Of a stretch of 64,000 nt of DNA, positions 28,181-37,650 are shown piece after piece. The position numbers and the translations under genes are program-made. The notes beneath the pieces are model-generated. The model made no database searches. It was given only the letters and a program-made list of their open reading frames with translations, and was not told the DNA's origin. Numbering within the stretch: the stretch's first letter is position 1; each line of letters starts with the position of its first letter. Source of the DNA: Paracoccus aestuariivivens (GTDB lineage: Bacteria > Pseudomonadota > Alphaproteobacteria > Rhodobacterales > Rhodobacteraceae); contig NZ_WMIE01000001.1 of assembly GCF_009711225.1 (NCBI RefSeq), forward strand, positions 310,001-374,000, read 5' to 3'.

Positions 28181-28957
28181 ATGTTGTCCTATCAGCACGC
28201 CTATCATGCCGGGAATCTGGCCGACCTGCAGAAGCACGCTCTTCTGGCATGGATGCTTGATTATCTGGCGGCCAAGCCAAAGCCGTTGACCTATCTGGAA
28301 ACCCATGCAGGGCGCGGGCTTTACGATCTGTCCGGCCCTGAATCCGAAAAGACCGGCGAAGCGCGCGCCGGCATCACCCGTGCTCTGGCCGAGGACTGGC
28401 TGCCCGCTGACCACCCGCTCCGGCAGGCGCTGGATGTGATCCGCGGCCGCTTCGGACCGAATGCCTATCCCGGCTCTCCCCTGATCGCGCGCGAGTTCAT
28501 CCGCTTCGAGGACAATGTCCACCTCGCCGAGTTGCATCCGGCCGAGCACGAGGCCCTTCGCCAAGTCGCGGGCTTTGCCCATCTGCACAAGCAGGACGGT
28601 TTCGCCATGGCGCAGGCAGTCTGCCCGCCGACGCCGCGCCGCGGCATGATGCTGATTGACCCCAGTTACGAGGTGAAATCCGAATATGACGCCATTCCGC
28701 GCCAGATCGGATTGATCGCGCGCAAGTGGAATGTCGGCGTCATCGCGTTGTGGTATCCGCTTCTGACCGATCTGCGGCACGTCCCGATGATCATGGCGCT
28801 GCGCACTGCCCACCCCGAGGCGCTGGTGTCAGAGGTGCGCTTCCCGCCAGCCCGTCCCGGGCATGGCATGGTTGGCTCGGGTATGTTCGTGATCAATCCG
28901 CCCTACGGCCTGCAAGACGAAGCCCGCCGGATCGAGGCGCTTTACAAACGCCTATAG
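28181..28957 (+). CDS. rlmJ: 23S rRNA (adenine2030-N6)-methyltransferase RlmJ
   Basis: Methylates A2030 of 23S rRNA. The 258-residue enzyme begins with the highly characteristic MLSYQHAYHAGNLADLQKH, has ETHAGRGLYDLSG as part of the SAM site, FLI-type GSPLIAREFIR and the catalytic MLIDPSYEVKSEYD, ending GSGMFVINPPYGL. The start codon has no clear Shine-Dalgarno sequence (TTTAAGCGGTCAGC precedes it), notable right after an anti-Shine-Dalgarno RNA array. Its 3' end overlaps ampD tail to tail by 16 bases. Confidence 0.96.
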   Translation: MLSYQHAYHAGNLADLQKHALLAWMLDYLAAKPKPLTYLETHAGRGLYDLSGPESEKTGEARAGITRALAEDWLPADHPLRQALDVIRGRFGPNAYPGSPLIAREFIRFEDNVHLAELHPAEHEALRQVAGFAHLHKQDGFAMAQAVCPPTPRRGMMLIDPSYEVKSEYDAIPRQIGLIARKWNVGVIALWYPLLTDLRHVPMIMALRTAHPEALVSEVRFPPARPGHGMVGSGMFVINPPYGLQDEARRIEALYKRL

Positions 28958-29571
28958 GCCAGCCCTGCCGCCAGCTTGCGATCGGCGACATCCTCGGGGC
29001 CGTCGGCCCAAGGCCGGAACCGCAAGCGGAACGCTGCAAGCCCTGCCGGGCCGTCGGGATAGCCGATCCGCGCCAGACTGTCCGCAAGCGGCAGATCCTG
29101 CCCCAAGCGCTCCGGCCACTCGGCAAGTCCCTGCAGCGCCAATCTGCGCCAATCGAACCGCGGGCCGGGATCGATCTTGCGGTCGGGGGCCATGTCGGAA
29201 TGTGCAATCACGCTATGCGCCGGAATGTTCCAACGCGTCAGGATCTGCCGCAGCAGGGTTTCAAGCGCCGCCACTTGGGGCTCGGGAAAGGGGCGGTCGC
29301 CCGGATTGACCAGTTCGATCCCGATCGAACGCGAATTCACGTCATCGCGCCCCTGCCAGCTTCCCGCGCCTGCATGCCACGCGCGGCGATCCTCGGGGAC
29401 CAATGCCTCGGTCAGGCCGTTTTCATGGATCAGCCAATGCGCGCTGACTTCGGCAACAGGATCACACAAACGCTGGCGCGCCGAAGGACCGTCCGCCATG
29501 CCGGTATAATGCAAAACGACCAGCTCGGGACGTTGCCCGCGCCGGTCGCCATGATTGGGCGATAGGCTCAA
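28942..29571 (-). CDS. ampD: N-acetylmuramoyl-L-alanine amidase (AmpD-type)
   Basis: A zinc amidase_2 enzyme that removes peptide from anhydro-muropeptides during wall recycling. Of the zinc ligands, LVVLHYTGM and VIAHSDMAPDRKIDPGPRF are visible, together with GIELVNPGD. The protein has a C-terminal extension with a peptidoglycan-binding-like helical part. The start is taken as TTG at 29571, whose bases overlap the TGA stop of the lipoprotein gene upstream (TTGA); the frame could also start from a TTG at 29613. No ATG fits before the conserved region. Confidence 0.88.
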   Translation of the reverse strand: MSLSPNHGDRRGQRPELVVLHYTGMADGPSARQRLCDPVAEVSAHWLIHENGLTEALVPEDRRAWHAGAGSWQGRDDVNSRSIGIELVNPGDRPFPEPQVAALETLLRQILTRWNIPAHSVIAHSDMAPDRKIDPGPRFDWRRLALQGLAEWPERLGQDLPLADSLARIGYPDGPAGLAAFRLRFRPWADGPEDVADRKLAAGLAYRRL

Positions 29572-30140
29572 AGCCCGTTCGACTGCCGCACAGGCCGCGG
29601 ATCCCAGCCACAAACATAGCCGTCGCCATCCGGATCCATGCCTTTGGGGTCAAGGATCGGGCCGCCCTGCGCGATGAAGCCACGCTGTGCCGCATCGACC
29701 GAAGGGTAGCTGCTGCAGGTGCGCGCCGCTTGCGCCACCGAGCCACCGGTCCGCTGGTAAACGCTGGACCCGGGATCGTGATGCTCTTGATAGGCGTATT
29801 TCACCAGAACCGGCGTTGTCCCCGCATAAGGTCCGGTCGTCGTGACCGGCGCGGCGTTCGGCGCAGAGCCACGCGGGACCGCGACCACCTTGGCCGGTGT
29901 GGTCGAGGTGGGTGTCGCCCCCAGATCCAGAACCGACGGAGCATTTGCGGGCAGCTGTACAGGAATGGCCTGTGGAACCGCGGCCTTCCCGTCCAACGCG
30001 ACTTCACGCTGCTGCAAGTAACTTGCATAGGAAGAACCGTTGTTCATGGCGCTGTAATTCGGGTTCCACCCCGTATTCTCAGCACAGGCCATCACGGTCA
30101 GGACAGGGGCCAGCATGGCCAGTGTCGCCAATCTTAGCAT
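29568..30140 (-). CDS. Lipoprotein with C-terminal excalibur-like calcium motif
   Basis: A 190-residue exported protein with signal sequence ending VMACAEN, a likely lipobox, then a long Ala/Pro/Thr-rich linker. The C-terminus holds DPKGMDPDGDGYVCGWDP, which fits the excalibur motif (DxDxDGxxCE-like, calcium-binding and disulfide-forming). GGAGGGAAC precedes the ATG at 30140. It is upstream of and coupled to ampD, so a role at the cell envelope is plausible; no reaction can be named. Confidence 0.72.
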   Translation of the reverse strand: MLRLATLAMLAPVLTVMACAENTGWNPNYSAMNNGSSYASYLQQREVALDGKAAVPQAIPVQLPANAPSVLDLGATPTSTTPAKVVAVPRGSAPNAAPVTTTGPYAGTTPVLVKYAYQEHHDPGSSVYQRTGGSVAQAARTCSSYPSVDAAQRGFIAQGGPILDPKGMDPDGDGYVCGWDPRPVRQSNGL

Positions 30141-30165
30141 CACGTTCCCTCCAGTTCCGGGCTGT

Positions 30166-31650
30166 TTACCACCAGCGCGTCGGTTTCGCTGTAAATTCTG
30201 CCGCAGTTTCTAACGATTGCGCAAGGTTCAACAGCCCACCCTCGTCCCAGGGACGGCCGATGAGTTGCATTCCAAGCGGCAATCCCTGCTTATCAAGACC
30301 GACCGGCACCGATATGCCCGGCAGTCCGGCAAGGTTCAACGTCACGGTGAAGACGTCGTTCAAATACATCTCGACCGGGTTGCTCTTGTCCGCCGTGCCA
30401 AGCCCAAAGGCCGAACTGGGCGTGGTCGGAGCCAAGATCGCATCGACACCCGAGGCATAGGCCTGATCGAAGTCGCGTTTGATCAGCGCACGGACCCTGC
30501 GGGCGCGGTTGTAATAGGCATCGTAGAAGCCTGCCGACAGAACGTAAGTTCCGACCATGACGCGGCGCTGCACCTCGGGGCCGAAGCCCTCGGCGCGGGT
30601 GCGCTCATACATCTCGACCACGCCATCGCCTGCGCCGAGTTTCGCGCGGCGGCCATAGCGCACCCCGTCATAGCGCGCGAGGTTCGAGGACGCCTCGGCC
30701 GGAGCAATGACGTAATAGGCCGGAAGGGCATATTTCGCATGCGGCAGGCTGATGTCGACAATCTCGGCACCGGCATCGCGCAACATATCCGCTGCTTTCG
30801 ACCACAGCCCGTCGATCTCGTCCGACAGGCCATCAATGCGGTATTCCTTGGGAATACCGATCTTCTTGCCGCGGATATCGCCGGTCAACGCAGCTTCATA
30901 ATCGGGGACCGGACGCTCGGCGCTGGTCGAATCCTTGGCATCGACCGAGGCCATCGCACCCAGCATGATCGCCGCATCGCGCACGGTCTTGGTGATCGGA
31001 CCAGCCTGATCCAAGGACGAGGCATAGGCGATCACGCCCCAACGGCTGACACGGCCATAGGTCGGACGCAGACCGACCGTGCCGGTAAAGGCCGCAGGCT
31101 GACGGATCGAGCCGCCGGTATCGGTCGCGGTCGCGCCAAGGCACAGATCCGCCGCAACAGCCGCAGCCGAACCACCCGAGGAACCGCCAGCGGTGCGCTC
31201 GACGCCATCGCCCAGTTTCCACGGGTTGACCGTCGCGCCGTAAACGCTGTTCTCGGTCGAGGAGCCCATGCCGAACTCGTCCTGGTTCAGCTTGCCCAGC
31301 ATGACCGCGCCCTGATCCCAGAGGTTCTGGGTCACGGTCGATTCATATTGCGGCAGGAAGCCTTCAAGGATGCGGCTGGCCGACTGGCTCGGCACGCCCT
31401 TGACGCAGAACAGATCCTTCACGCCGACCGGAATACCGGTCATCGGTGCGGCATCGCCCGCCTTGATCCGTGCGTCGGCCGCCTTGGCCATGTCACGCGC
31501 CATTTCGGGCGTATTATGGACGAAGGCGTTCAGCGCGCCCGAAGCGTCAATCGCGCCAAGGCAGGTTTCGGTCAACTCGACCGCGGTGATCTCGCCCTTG
31601 GCCAGCGCATCGCGGGCCCCGGCAATGGTCAGTTTGTTCAGATCGCTCAT
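30166..31650 (-). CDS. gatA: Aspartyl/glutamyl-tRNA amidotransferase subunit A
   Basis: The glutaminase subunit of GatCAB, which converts Glu-tRNA-Gln (or Asp-tRNA-Asn) to the amide. The 494 residues show the amidase-signature triad: Lys in [10 protein letters not shown], the cis-Ser in [16 protein letters not shown] and the nucleophile Ser in [13 protein letters not shown]. Its start overlaps the gatC stop by four bases (ATGA). gatB is not in this window. Confidence 0.97.
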   Translation of the reverse strand: MSDLNKLTIAGARDALAKGEITAVELTETCLGAIDASGALNAFVHNTPEMARDMAKAADARIKAGDAAPMTGIPVGVKDLFCVKGVPSQSASRILEGFLPQYESTVTQNLWDQGAVMLGKLNQDEFGMGSSTENSVYGATVNPWKLGDGVERTAGGSSGGSAAAVAADLCLGATATDTGGSIRQPAAFTGTVGLRPTYGRVSRWGVIAYASSLDQAGPITKTVRDAAIMLGAMASVDAKDSTSAERPVPDYEAALTGDIRGKKIGIPKEYRIDGLSDEIDGLWSKAADMLRDAGAEIVDISLPHAKYALPAYYVIAPAEASSNLARYDGVRYGRRAKLGAGDGVVEMYERTRAEGFGPEVQRRVMVGTYVLSAGFYDAYYNRARRVRALIKRDFDQAYASGVDAILAPTTPSSAFGLGTADKSNPVEMYLNDVFTVTLNLAGLPGISVPVGLDKQGLPLGMQLIGRPWDEGGLLNLAQSLETAAEFTAKPTRWW

Positions 31651-31934
31651 TCCACCACCTTCGGCACGGCAAAGAAGCCCTCGCGCGCATCGGGCGCGTT
31701 CTTCAGGACCAGATCCTGCTGTTCGCCGTCGGTGACGACATCCTCGCGCCGCTTCAGGCGCATCGGTTCAACGCCGGTCATCGGCTCGATGCCATCGACA
31801 TCGACCTCGTTCAGCTGTTCCATGAAATGCAGGATACCGTTCAGTTCCTGCGCCAAGGCCGGCAGGTCCGCATCAGCAACCGCGATGCGCGCCAGATGCG
31901 CGACCTTGCGGGCTTCGTCCTCTGTGATCGACAT
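31647..31934 (-). CDS. gatC: Aspartyl/glutamyl-tRNA amidotransferase subunit C
   Basis: The 95-residue stabilising subunit of GatCAB, wrapped between GatA and GatB. Family features: [26 protein letters not shown] (broken here as helices), [13 protein letters not shown] and the C-terminal [17 protein letters not shown]. It precedes gatA in the same operon and overlaps it. Confidence 0.95.
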   Translation of the reverse strand: MSITEDEARKVAHLARIAVADADLPALAQELNGILHFMEQLNEVDVDGIEPMTGVEPMRLKRREDVVTDGEQQDLVLKNAPDAREGFFAVPKVVE

Positions 31935-32073
31935 GGGGGCTCCTTTTCGCTTGGGGCGGGTTTACCCCCCACGTCGAGGCGGGGCAAGCGCCGCAAAAGC
32001 CGCATGCAGGGAACTTTACGCCCGTATGCCACCTTGGCAGGATGCATCCAGCGCTTAAGAAGGAATCTCCCCC

Positions 32074-32766
32074 ATGAAACTGACCTGGCTTGGCCATTCC
32101 GGCTTCCGTCTGGAAATCGAACAGGCCGTGATCCTGATTGACCCGTGGATCATGGGAAACCCGGTTTTCCCCGATGGCCGCCGCGACGATGCAATCAAGG
32201 ACGCCACCCATATCCTGATCACGCACGGCCATGGCGACCATACCGGCGACACGCTATCCATCGCTCGCGAGTTGAAGATCCCCGTTGTCGGCATCTATGA
32301 CCTGATCAGCACATGGGAAACCCATCAGGGGATTCAGGGCATCGGCTTCAACAAGGGCGGCACGGTCGATCTGGGCGGTGCGGCGGTGACGATGGTCAAT
32401 GCCAGCCACTCATCCTCGATCGAGGGCAATGAGGGACCGATCTATGCCGGTCATGAATCCGGCTACATGATCGCCGGAGACGGCCATGTGATCTATGTCT
32501 CGGGCGATACCGACATCATGGCCGACATGGCGTGGATGGGCGAGTACCATCAGCCCGATATCGGCATCCTGTCTGCGGGCGGGCATTTCACCATGGATAT
32601 GAAGCGCGCAGCCTGGGCGGCGAAAAAATACTTCGACTTCAAGACCGTGGTCCCCTGCCACTACAAGACGTTCCCGCTGCTCGAGCAATCCGCCGAAGCG
32701 CTGAGGGCCGGACTTCCGGGCGTCAATGTCATAGAACCCGAGGTGATGGAGGCAATCACCCTGTAG
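32074..32766 (+). CDS. Metallo-beta-lactamase-fold hydrolase (UPF0173)
   Basis: A 230-residue stand-alone MBL-fold enzyme. The metal motif ITHGHGDHTGD at ~residue 49, the later HSSS, SGDTDIMADM and PCHYKTF give the expected metal ligands. UPF0173 members are predicted metal-dependent hydrolases without an agreed substrate. GGAATCTCCCCC before the ATG offers a weak ribosome site. It ends convergently with a 49-residue protein. Confidence 0.88.
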   Translation: MKLTWLGHSGFRLEIEQAVILIDPWIMGNPVFPDGRRDDAIKDATHILITHGHGDHTGDTLSIARELKIPVVGIYDLISTWETHQGIQGIGFNKGGTVDLGGAAVTMVNASHSSSIEGNEGPIYAGHESGYMIAGDGHVIYVSGDTDIMADMAWMGEYHQPDIGILSAGGHFTMDMKRAAWAAKKYFDFKTVVPCHYKTFPLLEQSAEALRAGLPGVNVIEPEVMEAITL

Positions 32767-32775
32767 AAATGACAA

Positions 32776-32796
32776 AGCGCGGCTTGGAGCCGCGCT
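32776..32796. terminator. Hairpin between two convergent genes
   Basis: AGCGCGGCT-TGG-AGCCGCGCT, a perfect 9-bp stem with a three-base loop, lies between the UPF0173 gene and the small protein gene. The flanking T-runs are poor on both strands, so it is a candidate terminator only. Confidence 0.45.
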
Positions 32797-32821
32797 ACAT
32801 CACATATCGTTACTGCCGCAA

Positions 32822-32971
32822 TCAGGCAGCGAGGCGATCATCCGCTTCCAGCGGCATCGGCTCGAAGCTGAAATAGCCATACATCTGCTCAAGCACGGCT
32901 TGGGCTTCGATGGCGGCTTTGTCATTCACACGGTTCAGGGGCGTGACTTTGTTGGTCTCGGTGGTGTTCAT
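32822..32971 (-). CDS. Small hypothetical protein (49 aa)
   Basis: An ORF of 49 codons starting MNTTETNKVTPLNRVND with GGAG seven bases upstream, ending PLEADDRLAA. The middle (AAIEAQAVLEQMYGYFS) looks like one amphipathic helix. No family is recognised. The good ribosome site, its own start and position between a hairpin and sdhB support a real gene; a function cannot be inferred. Confidence 0.55.
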   Translation of the reverse strand: MNTTETNKVTPLNRVNDKAAIEAQAVLEQMYGYFSFEPMPLEADDRLAA

Positions 32972-33117
32972 CGGGCAACTCCGGATCGGATAACAACTAT
33001 GCGGGATTGCCCAAAATATAATGCCGCGAGGCAGCCAAAACCAGTGCTGCATCGCGGCGAAAGCGGGGTTTGGCCGTCATACCGGCCATGCCCTCAGGTC
33101 AAATCAGACGCCTGAAA

Positions 33118-33897
33118 TCAGACGACGCGCTCGACCATCATGTGCTTGATCGAAGCAATTGCCTTGGCCGGGTTCAGGCCTTTCGGGCAAGTGTTCGTGC
33201 AGTTCATGATCGTGTGGCAGCGATACAGCTTGAAGGGATCTTCCAGCGCATCCAGACGCTCGCCGGTCGCTTCGTCGCGGGAATCGATGATCCAGCGATA
33301 GGCATGCAGCAGCGCCGCCGGCCCAAGATAGCGGTCGCCGTTCCACCAGTAGCTGGGGCACGAGGTCGAGCAGGACGCGCACATCACGCATTCATAAAGA
33401 CCGTCGAGCTTCTTGCGATCCTCGATCGACTGGCGCCATTCCTTGTCCGGAGTCGGCGTCTCGGTCATCAGATACGGATTGACCGAGGCGTGCTGCGCAT
33501 AGAAATGCGTCAGGTCGGGAATAAGATCCTTGACGACCGCCATGTGCGGCAGCGGATAGATGTTCACGTCCTTGCCCTGAACTTCGTCGATGCCGAAAAT
33601 ACAGGCCAGACGGTTGCCGCCGTCGATGTTCATCGCACAGGAGCCGCAGATCCCTTCGCGGCACGAGCGGCGGAAGGTCAGCGTCGGGTCGATCTCGTTC
33701 TTGATCTTGATCAGCGCGTCCAGAACCATCGGGCCGCATTTGTCCAGATCGATGAAATAGGTGTCGATCCGCGGGTTCTCACCGGTATCCGGGTCCCAGC
33801 GGTAGATGTTGAAGCGGCGGACATTCTTGCCCTCGGGCTTGGGCCAGGTCTTGCCGACCCGCATGCGGCTGTTCTTGGGAAGGGTCAACTGGACCAT
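33118..33897 (-). CDS. sdhB: Succinate dehydrogenase iron-sulfur subunit
   Basis: Carries electrons from the SdhA flavin to ubiquinone through three clusters. All cysteine motifs are present in the 259-residue protein: [16 protein letters not shown] with a later LAC for [2Fe-2S], [12 protein letters not shown] for [4Fe-4S], and [17 protein letters not shown] for [3Fe-4S]. It is the last gene of the sdh operon; three unrelated genes lie between it and sdhA. Confidence 0.98.
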   Translation of the reverse strand: MVQLTLPKNSRMRVGKTWPKPEGKNVRRFNIYRWDPDTGENPRIDTYFIDLDKCGPMVLDALIKIKNEIDPTLTFRRSCREGICGSCAMNIDGGNRLACIFGIDEVQGKDVNIYPLPHMAVVKDLIPDLTHFYAQHASVNPYLMTETPTPDKEWRQSIEDRKKLDGLYECVMCASCSTSCPSYWWNGDRYLGPAALLHAYRWIIDSRDEATGERLDALEDPFKLYRCHTIMNCTNTCPKGLNPAKAIASIKHMMVERVV

Positions 33898-33909
33898 TTG
33901 GTGCTCCTT

Positions 33910-34755
33910 TCAGAGAGTGCCTTTGGACGGCGTGGCGGCCGTGAACAATTCTTGCGAGCGGGCGACCAATCCGGCCACTCTGCTGCGGGCGTGGGGGTTA
34001 AGCGCCAGCCCGTTGAGCTGACGTAGAAATTCTGTCGATCCGGTATTCAGCCGCTGCATGGGCAGGCCCTGCATCGGGGTCAGCGCGTCGATTTCCGGAT
34101 CGGAGAATCCGACATGCTTCAGAAGCTGGCGGCCTGGACGATCCGTCTCGGTTTCGTCCTCGAGCCGCAGGAAGGAGATCCGCAATGCGCCAAGCGTCGC
34201 AACCATGCGGGCCCGCAGGTCGTCCCAATCGGGCAGATCGGCAACCTCGGTCAAGAACTCGCCCTCGGTTCCGGTATAGCCATCGGTGCGGATCGCTTGC
34301 GCCCAGACGCTGGGTTTCCAGTTCGACATCTCGCGGGTGTAGATCACGAAATGCACGTCGAATTCCGGCGTCTGATCGCTCAGCAACGACGCGATCTCGG
34401 GCAACAACGGATAAAGGCGCGTCTCGCCGCCATTTCCGGGCATGGCTCCGGCCAGGTTCTCGTGGCTCAGCAAGACCGGCAGATCATTCGCAGGCAGACC
34501 GTCAAGCACATCCCGCCATGCCGCAGACAGCGCTGCAGCATGCGACGCGCCACCAGCGCCAAGGCTGTAGGCAAGGGCCGCCCGGCCAAGCGGCGGCATG
34601 GACGAACCCTTCACGGGGGTCCGAACCGTGACGCGGTCGGCAAGTGTCTTGGCGTTCTGGTTCAGGAAACGCTGGATCGCCGTACTACCGGTTTTCTGCA
34701 CGCCCAGATGCACGATCATGCGGCGCTTGCTGCTGGATATCAGAGATTGCGGCAT
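33910..34755 (-). CDS. Sulfotransferase-like protein inside the sdh operon
   Basis: A 281-residue protein with a PAPS-type P-loop MIVHLGVQKTGSTAIQRFL near residue 13 and a downstream VIYTREMSNWKPSVWAQA region that resembles the 3'-phosphate-binding stretch of sulfotransferases. The acceptor is unknown. It starts seven bases after a lipoprotein gene and ends 12 bases before sdhB, so it is co-transcribed with succinate dehydrogenase. AAGGCGGA precedes the ATG. It is distinct from the shorter member at 8422. Confidence 0.68.
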   Translation of the reverse strand: MPQSLISSSKRRMIVHLGVQKTGSTAIQRFLNQNAKTLADRVTVRTPVKGSSMPPLGRAALAYSLGAGGASHAAALSAAWRDVLDGLPANDLPVLLSHENLAGAMPGNGGETRLYPLLPEIASLLSDQTPEFDVHFVIYTREMSNWKPSVWAQAIRTDGYTGTEGEFLTEVADLPDWDDLRARMVATLGALRISFLRLEDETETDRPGRQLLKHVGFSDPEIDALTPMQGLPMQRLNTGSTEFLRQLNGLALNPHARSRVAGLVARSQELFTAATPSKGTL

Positions 34756-34761
34756 TCCGCC

Positions 34762-35070
34762 TTACCCCCTCCAGCCCGGTTGATCGTAAAGTGGACGGCT
34801 CGGCATCCGACCCGACCGGCGGCGCACGCAATGGTCGAACACATCCGAAGGATCACGCCCCATGATGTAGTCCGACGTCACGCCAAGCTGGATATAGCCG
34901 CCGCGATAACCGCCCGAGCCGACGCCCAGACCAACCTCAGTCTGGGGCGCGACCGCCGAGCGGGCGTCTTGCAGGCATGATCGCTCGGCCTGCTCGACCG
35001 GCACCGGCGCGCAGGCAGCCATCCCCAATAGCGAGGGGGCAAGGGCCATCAGCGCGCCGCGCCCTGTCAT
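34762..35070 (-). CDS. Putative lipoprotein, sdh operon
   Basis: A 102-residue protein with signal sequence ending SLLGMAACAPVPVEQ, a probable lipobox with acylated Cys. The rest holds GYIQLGVTSDYIMGRDPSDV then FDHCVRRRSG and a proline-rich tail; no domain is recognised. The start ATG overlaps the stop of the lipoprotein gene upstream in TGATG, so the pair is translationally coupled. Confidence 0.65.
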   Translation of the reverse strand: MTGRGALMALAPSLLGMAACAPVPVEQAERSCLQDARSAVAPQTEVGLGVGSGGYRGGYIQLGVTSDYIMGRDPSDVFDHCVRRRSGRMPSRPLYDQPGWRG

Positions 35071-35435
35071 CAGGCGGCCGTCTTGGCTGCGGCAGCAGCC
35101 CCGGCGATGCACTGCGTCGTCGAAGGACGGCTGACGATGGATGCGACCGCGCCGCTGGCACCGGTTGCCGCCGAATCCGCGATATTGGCCAGCTCGGCCG
35201 TAGTCGCGTTTTGGATCACGCAATCGGTATAGGGAGCGACATTGGCACCCGGAAGCCGCTTGGCCATCTCGCGGTTGATGACGACCCGTGCGTTCGAACG
35301 TACGGCCGCATCCGGCGCGGGCGTCGTGACCGGCGGAGCCGTCGGCACGGGCGTGACCGGCACAGCGCCGGGATTCTGCACCACGCAGCCCGAAAGGGCC
35401 AGCGCGGCAACAGTCATGATCAGGGGTAGACGCAT
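35070..35435 (-). CDS. Putative lipoprotein, sdh operon (second)
   Basis: A 121-residue protein: signal peptide LPLIMTVAALALSGC with a clear lipobox, a Pro/Thr-rich linker and a C-terminal region with two cysteines (TDCVIQNATTAELANI and TTQCIAGAAAA). The start overlaps the sdhA stop as TGATG with GAGGG upstream. No family is recognised; similar short lipoproteins near sdhA are common in this order, but a link to complex II is only inferred from position. Confidence 0.68.
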   Translation of the reverse strand: MRLPLIMTVAALALSGCVVQNPGAVPVTPVPTAPPVTTPAPDAAVRSNARVVINREMAKRLPGANVAPYTDCVIQNATTAELANIADSAATGASGAVASIVSRPSTTQCIAGAAAAAKTAA

Positions 35436-37237
35436 CAATAAACCCTCGCTTTGGGTGCGATTTTTTTCAAATCGATCCCGCCTTCGTCGAGCGTGGTCAG
35501 AGGCTCGAGGTGAACAGGCCGATAGGCCAGTTTAACATCGTTGCCTTCTATCCAAGCAAGCGAGTGCTTGCGCCAGTTGGCGTCATCCCGCTCGGGCCAG
35601 TCTTCATGGGCGTGCGCGCCGCGGCTTTCCTTGCGTGCCTCGGCCCCGACAATGGTCGCCAGCGCGTTCGGCATCAGGTTGGTCAGTTCCAGCGTCTCCA
35701 TCAGGTCGCTGTTCCAGATCAGGCTGCGGTCAGTGACCTTCAGGTCATCCATCTTGGCGGCGATGACCTTCATCTTCTCCATGCCCTCGGCCAGCGTGGC
35801 GTCGGTGCGGAAGACGGCGGCGTCAGCCTGCATGGTCTTCTGCATCTCAAGACGCAGTTCGGCCGTCGAGATCGAGCCATTCGCATTGCGGATGCGGTCG
35901 AAACGCTCCAGCGCCTTGTCGACCGATTCCGTGTTGGTCACCGGGATCGGCGCGTCGCGGTCGACGACCTGACCGGCGCGGATCGCGGCGGCGCGGCCAA
36001 AGACCACGAGGTCAATGAGCGAGTTCGAGCCCAGACGGTTCGCCCCATGCACCGAGGCGCAACCGGCCTCGCCCACCGCCATCAGGCCGGGGAAGACGGC
36101 GTCCGGGGTCTCGTCGGTCGGGTTCAGCACCTCGCCCCAGTAGTTGGTCGGAATGCCGCCCATGTTGTAGTGAACGGTCGGCAGGATCGGGATCGGCTCG
36201 CGCGTGACATCGACGCCGGCAAAGATCTTGGCCGATTCCGAGATGCCCGGCAGACGCTCGGCCAGGCTTTCCGGCGGCAGGTGCATCAGGTTCAGGAACA
36301 TGTGGTCCTTTTCGGGACCGACGCCACGACCTTCGCGGATCTCCATGGTGATGCAGCGCGACACCACATCGCGCGAGGCCAGATCCTTGTAGGTCGGCGC
36401 ATAGCGTTCCATGAAACGCTCGCCTTCCGAGTTGGTCAGGTAGCCGCCTTCGCCGCGGGCACCCTCGGTGATCAGGCAGCCCGAGCCATAGATGCCGGTC
36501 GGGTGGAATTGCACGAATTCCATGTCCTGCAGCGGCAGGCCCGCGCGGGCCACCATGCCGCCACCGTCGCCGGTGCAGGTATGGGCCGAGGTTGCGCTGA
36601 AATAGGCGCGGCCATAGCCGCCGGTGGCCAGAACGACCATCTTGGCGTTGAAGACATGCATGGTGCCGTCATCCAGCTTCCAGCAGACGACGCCCGTGCA
36701 TTTGCCATCGGTGATGATCAGATCAAGCGCGAAGTATTCGATGAAGAATTCGGCTTTTTCCTTCAGCGACTGCCCATACAGCGTGTGCAGGATGGCGTGA
36801 CCCGTACGGTCGGCGGCGGCGCAGGTGCGCTGCACCGGCGGGCCTTCACCATATTCCGTGGTGTGGCCGCCGAAGGGGCGCTGGTAGATCTTGCCTTCCT
36901 CGGTGCGCGAGAACGGCACGCCGTAATGTTCCAGCTCGTAGACCGCCTTGGGGGCCTCGCGAGCCAGATATTCCATGGCGTCGGTATCGCCCAGCCAGTC
37001 CGAGCCTTTGACGGTGTCATACATATGCCACTGCCAGCTGTCCGGGCCCATGTTCGACAGCGAGGCGGCAATGCCGCCCTGTGCCGCGACGGTATGCGAG
37101 CGGGTCGGGAAGACCTTGGTCACGCAAGCCGTGCGCAGGCCCTGCTCGGCCATGCCCAGCGTCGCGCGCAGACCGGCTCCGCCAGCGCCCACGACAACCA
37201 CGTCATAATCGTGCGTTTCGTATTTATAAGCAGCCAT
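35435..37237 (-). CDS. sdhA: Succinate dehydrogenase flavoprotein subunit
   Basis: Oxidises succinate to fumarate using covalently bound FAD. The 600-residue protein begins with the Rossmann motif [18 protein letters not shown], then [15 protein letters not shown] containing the FAD-linking His, [21 protein letters not shown], and [19 protein letters not shown]. The C-terminal ending IAPKARVY is typical. It follows sdhD after nine bases and overlaps the next lipoprotein gene. Confidence 0.98.
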   Translation of the reverse strand: MAAYKYETHDYDVVVVGAGGAGLRATLGMAEQGLRTACVTKVFPTRSHTVAAQGGIAASLSNMGPDSWQWHMYDTVKGSDWLGDTDAMEYLAREAPKAVYELEHYGVPFSRTEEGKIYQRPFGGHTTEYGEGPPVQRTCAAADRTGHAILHTLYGQSLKEKAEFFIEYFALDLIITDGKCTGVVCWKLDDGTMHVFNAKMVVLATGGYGRAYFSATSAHTCTGDGGGMVARAGLPLQDMEFVQFHPTGIYGSGCLITEGARGEGGYLTNSEGERFMERYAPTYKDLASRDVVSRCITMEIREGRGVGPEKDHMFLNLMHLPPESLAERLPGISESAKIFAGVDVTREPIPILPTVHYNMGGIPTNYWGEVLNPTDETPDAVFPGLMAVGEAGCASVHGANRLGSNSLIDLVVFGRAAAIRAGQVVDRDAPIPVTNTESVDKALERFDRIRNANGSISTAELRLEMQKTMQADAAVFRTDATLAEGMEKMKVIAAKMDDLKVTDRSLIWNSDLMETLELTNLMPNALATIVGAEARKESRGAHAHEDWPERDDANWRKHSLAWIEGNDVKLAYRPVHLEPLTTLDEGGIDLKKIAPKARVY

Positions 37238-37246
37238 TGGGGAACC

Positions 37247-37636
37247 TCAAAGCACGACAATCGCGCCCAGACCCATGCGGGCCAGCGCGTACACGGCCAA
37301 GGCGATGACCGCCCAGCCGAAGATGACAGAAAAGATGATCGCGCCCTTGCGGACGGCACCTTGGAAGTAGTCGTCGATCATGATGCGCGTGCCTTTGATG
37401 AAGTGCAGCATGCCCACGATGACGAACAGTCCGGTGATCAGCGCCGGAAGCGGACGGCCGAAATAGGCCAGCAGCAACTCGCGCGGCAGACCGATGGCGC
37501 AGGCGATGGTGATCATGAACAGAGGCGTCAGGATCGCCAATGCGACGGCGCTGACGGTCATGTACCAGTGGTGCTGGGTGCCTTCGTGCGCGGCGCCAAG
37601 GCCGATGGCGGATTTGCGGGGGGTAATATAACGCAT
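37247..37636 (-). CDS. sdhD: Succinate dehydrogenase membrane anchor subunit D
   Basis: A 129-residue membrane anchor with three helices. The family motif GMLHFIKGTRIMIDDYFQGAVRK carries the likely haem ligand His and the quinone-site Asp-Tyr. The chosen ATG at 37636 has GGAAAGGCGG upstream; the frame runs further up but there overlaps sdhC. It sits between sdhC and sdhA. Confidence 0.93.
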   Translation of the reverse strand: MRYITPRKSAIGLGAAHEGTQHHWYMTVSAVALAILTPLFMITIACAIGLPRELLLAYFGRPLPALITGLFVIVGMLHFIKGTRIMIDDYFQGAVRKGAIIFSVIFGWAVIALAVYALARMGLGAIVVL

Positions 37637-37650
37637 GATGCCGCCTTTCC

